The position numbers and the translations under genes are program-made. 7,644 nucleotides of DNA, taken from positions 1 through 7,644 of the forward strand of contig JANWHO010000097.1 of the NCBI GenBank assembly GCA_025450375.1. The letters are read 5' to 3'. Source of the stretch: Chloroflexota bacterium. GTDB lineage: Bacteria; Chloroflexota; UBA5177; JANWHV01. Position 1 is the first letter of the stretch; each line of letters opens with the position of its first letter. Below, one piece after another: positions 6,359 through 7,644 of the stretch. The notes under the pieces were generated by a model. That model saw nothing but the letters and a program-made list of their open reading frames with translations, made no database searches and was not told where the DNA came from.

Positions 6359-7489
6359 TTAGATGCGCGACCGGTGATGAGCGGGATGGTGGAAGGCGGA
6401 TCGCGGAATAAGTCGGCCTGTTCCGACCGGCCGCCGCGCGACCCAACGGGCATGTGAGAGGTAGGCCAGCAACAGGATTCCCTCGGCCAGCAAAAACGCG
6501 AGCACCGCGTAGCGGCCCCAACCCACGAGCCAACCCCAGAAGTCCGCCGCCCACGGATCGTGACGGATCGCGGCCAGATCGTGATCGAGAGCCAGGGTGA
6601 AGGCGTAAAACATACCGAAGGTAAAATTTCGCGTCCATTGGGCCGGGTGATAGATGACTATCGAATACCGCCAGCCGTGAGCGCGAATTCTGAGACCCAC
6701 GCGGAGTATCTCCATGCTTTCCACGACCGCGAACAGCGACGCCGCCACAAGCCAGAGTCCTACGAGCGCCTGCCAGGGCGCGGCTCTGGCGCTCAAGGCA
6801 GCCAATCCGGTAATAGAGAGTGCCCCGTGCAAAATGCACCGAGGGGCCCGCCAGTCCGCGATGAACGTCCAGGTCCGCGGGCTGGTCAGGCCAAACCCGG
6901 TGAGCGCAGCGCCCAAGAGATACAAGAGCACTCCTACTGCCAGGAGAGACCGGGAAACGGGGAGGGGCAGGCCATGGGGCAGCGCGCTCTGCCAGGCGAG
7001 CACCAGGGATTGCGTACTGACCGCCGTCAAAAGCACCGTACCGGTGACCGGCACCTGCCAATGCTCATCCAGGAGTTCACGAATGCCTCGGGCGGCGATC
7101 CACACATACCAGCCCCACAGGCCAGTTGCCAGCCCGACAAAGGCGAACGCGACGGGGCGTGCTCCCGGGAAGGTAAGCATCATGACTTCAGCCATAATGG
7201 CCGTGGCCGCCACCCAGGTTCCCATGGCGAAATTGGTGGCGGGCCGGGAGTGGGGAAGCTGCCGGGCGCGGACGGCGCGCGCGAACACCCAGGCGAGGAA
7301 GGCCCAGATGCCGAGAAGGGCCAGGGCCGCGCAGTCCGTGGGCACACCAGCGCCGCCGGGGATCCGCTGCATGGCGGCCAGCACGAAGATGCCTCCCGCC
7401 ATGACGATAGCGCCATTAGCGGGCGCGGGCGGTGCCCCGAGCTTCGCGTTCGGATGCCGATGTCCGTGCTGATATACGTGCGCGGCCAT
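6359..7489 (-). CDS. TehA/SLAC1-like (TDT family) multi-pass membrane protein
   Basis: This is a roughly 376-residue protein with about ten hydrophobic segments, resembling the tellurite-resistance/C4-dicarboxylate transporter (TDT, voltage-dependent anion channel) family. Recognisable features are the first helix NGAIVMAGGIFVLAA, the TGTVLLTAVSTQSLVLAW segment (compare the family's GTWLL..VATQSL), the RAPRCILHGALSITGLAAL helix, and YHPAQWTRNFTFGMFYAFTL, which parallels the family's YDPxYWxxVFPLGMY. The probable role is anion or weak-acid passage across the inner membrane. The ends are His-rich (HVYQHGHRHP and HHPAHH), which is unusual. The ATG at 7489 directly precedes the conserved part but has only GGAAG one base upstream. 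An in-frame ATG at 7576 would add 29 residues of unconvincing composition without an SD. A TATCAT -10-like box at 7550-7555 would favour the shorter form. Family assignment is by pattern, with moderate confidence. Confidence 0.72.
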   Translation of the reverse strand: MAAHVYQHGHRHPNAKLGAPPAPANGAIVMAGGIFVLAAMQRIPGGAGVPTDCAALALLGIWAFLAWVFARAVRARQLPHSRPATNFAMGTWVAATAIMAEVMMLTFPGARPVAFAFVGLATGLWGWYVWIAARGIRELLDEHWQVPVTGTVLLTAVSTQSLVLAWQSALPHGLPLPVSRSLLAVGVLLYLLGAALTGFGLTSPRTWTFIADWRAPRCILHGALSITGLAALSARAAPWQALVGLWLVAASLFAVVESMEILRVGLRIRAHGWRYSIVIYHPAQWTRNFTFGMFYAFTLALDHDLAAIRHDPWAADFWGWLVGWGRYAVLAFLLAEGILLLAYLSHARWVARRPVGTGRLIPRSAFHHPAHHRSRI

Positions 7490-7644
7490 GCTTCCATCGA
7501 AGGTTACGAGTGATATCAGGAGCCTGGCATGAGAGAGCCCTTGTAACCCATGATACCGTTGAGGCCCGCGAAACATTGCACGTAGGCACCCGACGCCCGG
7601 CCTCTCACATTCAGTACCCTACCACGGGTCGATTGGTCTGCGGC
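7490..7644. other. Region upstream of the TehA-like gene; no gene seen
   Basis: This stretch probably holds the promoter of the TehA-like gene. TATCAT (minus strand, 7555-7550) is a one-mismatch -10 candidate, but no acceptable -35 stands at the right distance. No operator-like dyad is evident before the window ends. Confidence 0.3.

Noticed and set aside
6560..7513. Plus-strand open frame of 317 codons opposite the TehA-like gene
   Set aside because: It is antisense to a recognisable membrane protein, and its translation is low-complexity polar sequence. It is typical GC-driven antisense openness.

Overview
The window is a GC-rich bacterial chromosome segment with seven supported protein genes, six of them on the minus strand. 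The phylum cannot be fixed from sequence alone. Strong Shine-Dalgarno sites, a TTG start with its own SD, an ArsR-type regulator with a large N-terminal domain, and an MBL-hydrolase/TetR pair would fit a high-GC Bacillota, Chloroflexota or Actinomycetota member. That placement is inference. There are no rRNA or tRNA genes, no CRISPR array, no recognisable transposase and no phage genes.

Layout, left to right. (1) Bases 2-1021 (+): the C-terminal two thirds of a 14-helix DHA2-type MFS drug exporter, cut by the window edge. (2) Bases 1022-1299: a convergent intergenic gap holding a structured element of about 190 bp. It consists of two inverted, diverged copies of the same two-hairpin unit, and the stems differ by compensating base changes. 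It resembles the subterminal hairpins of IS200/IS605-type elements or a MITE derived from them. (3) Bases 1300-2587 (-): an operon of an MBL-fold hydrolase followed by an overlapping TetR regulator. It is preceded by a consensus TTGACA box and a 35-bp palindrome that is probably the TetR operator. (4) Bases 2907-4250 (-): an ArsR-family regulator with a large N-terminal domain, followed 18 bases later by a 72-residue hypothetical protein with its own SD. Upstream is a good promoter (TTGCGT-17-TATAGT) overlapped by two similar 18-bp dyads spaced 23 bp apart, the likely autoregulatory operators. (5) Bases 4391-7489 (-): a TehA/SLAC1-like membrane protein followed 75 bp later by a ClC chloride channel/transporter with two CBS domains. 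Both families handle anions.

Taken together this is an accessory region for small-molecule and ion homeostasis: efflux, hydrolysis of an unknown small molecule under TetR control, an ArsR-controlled unit of unknown signal, and two anion-transport proteins. I do not see a clearly new defence or mobile system. The most worthwhile items are the covarying inverted hairpin element, the two operator architectures, and the small protein co-transcribed with the ArsR-like regulator.
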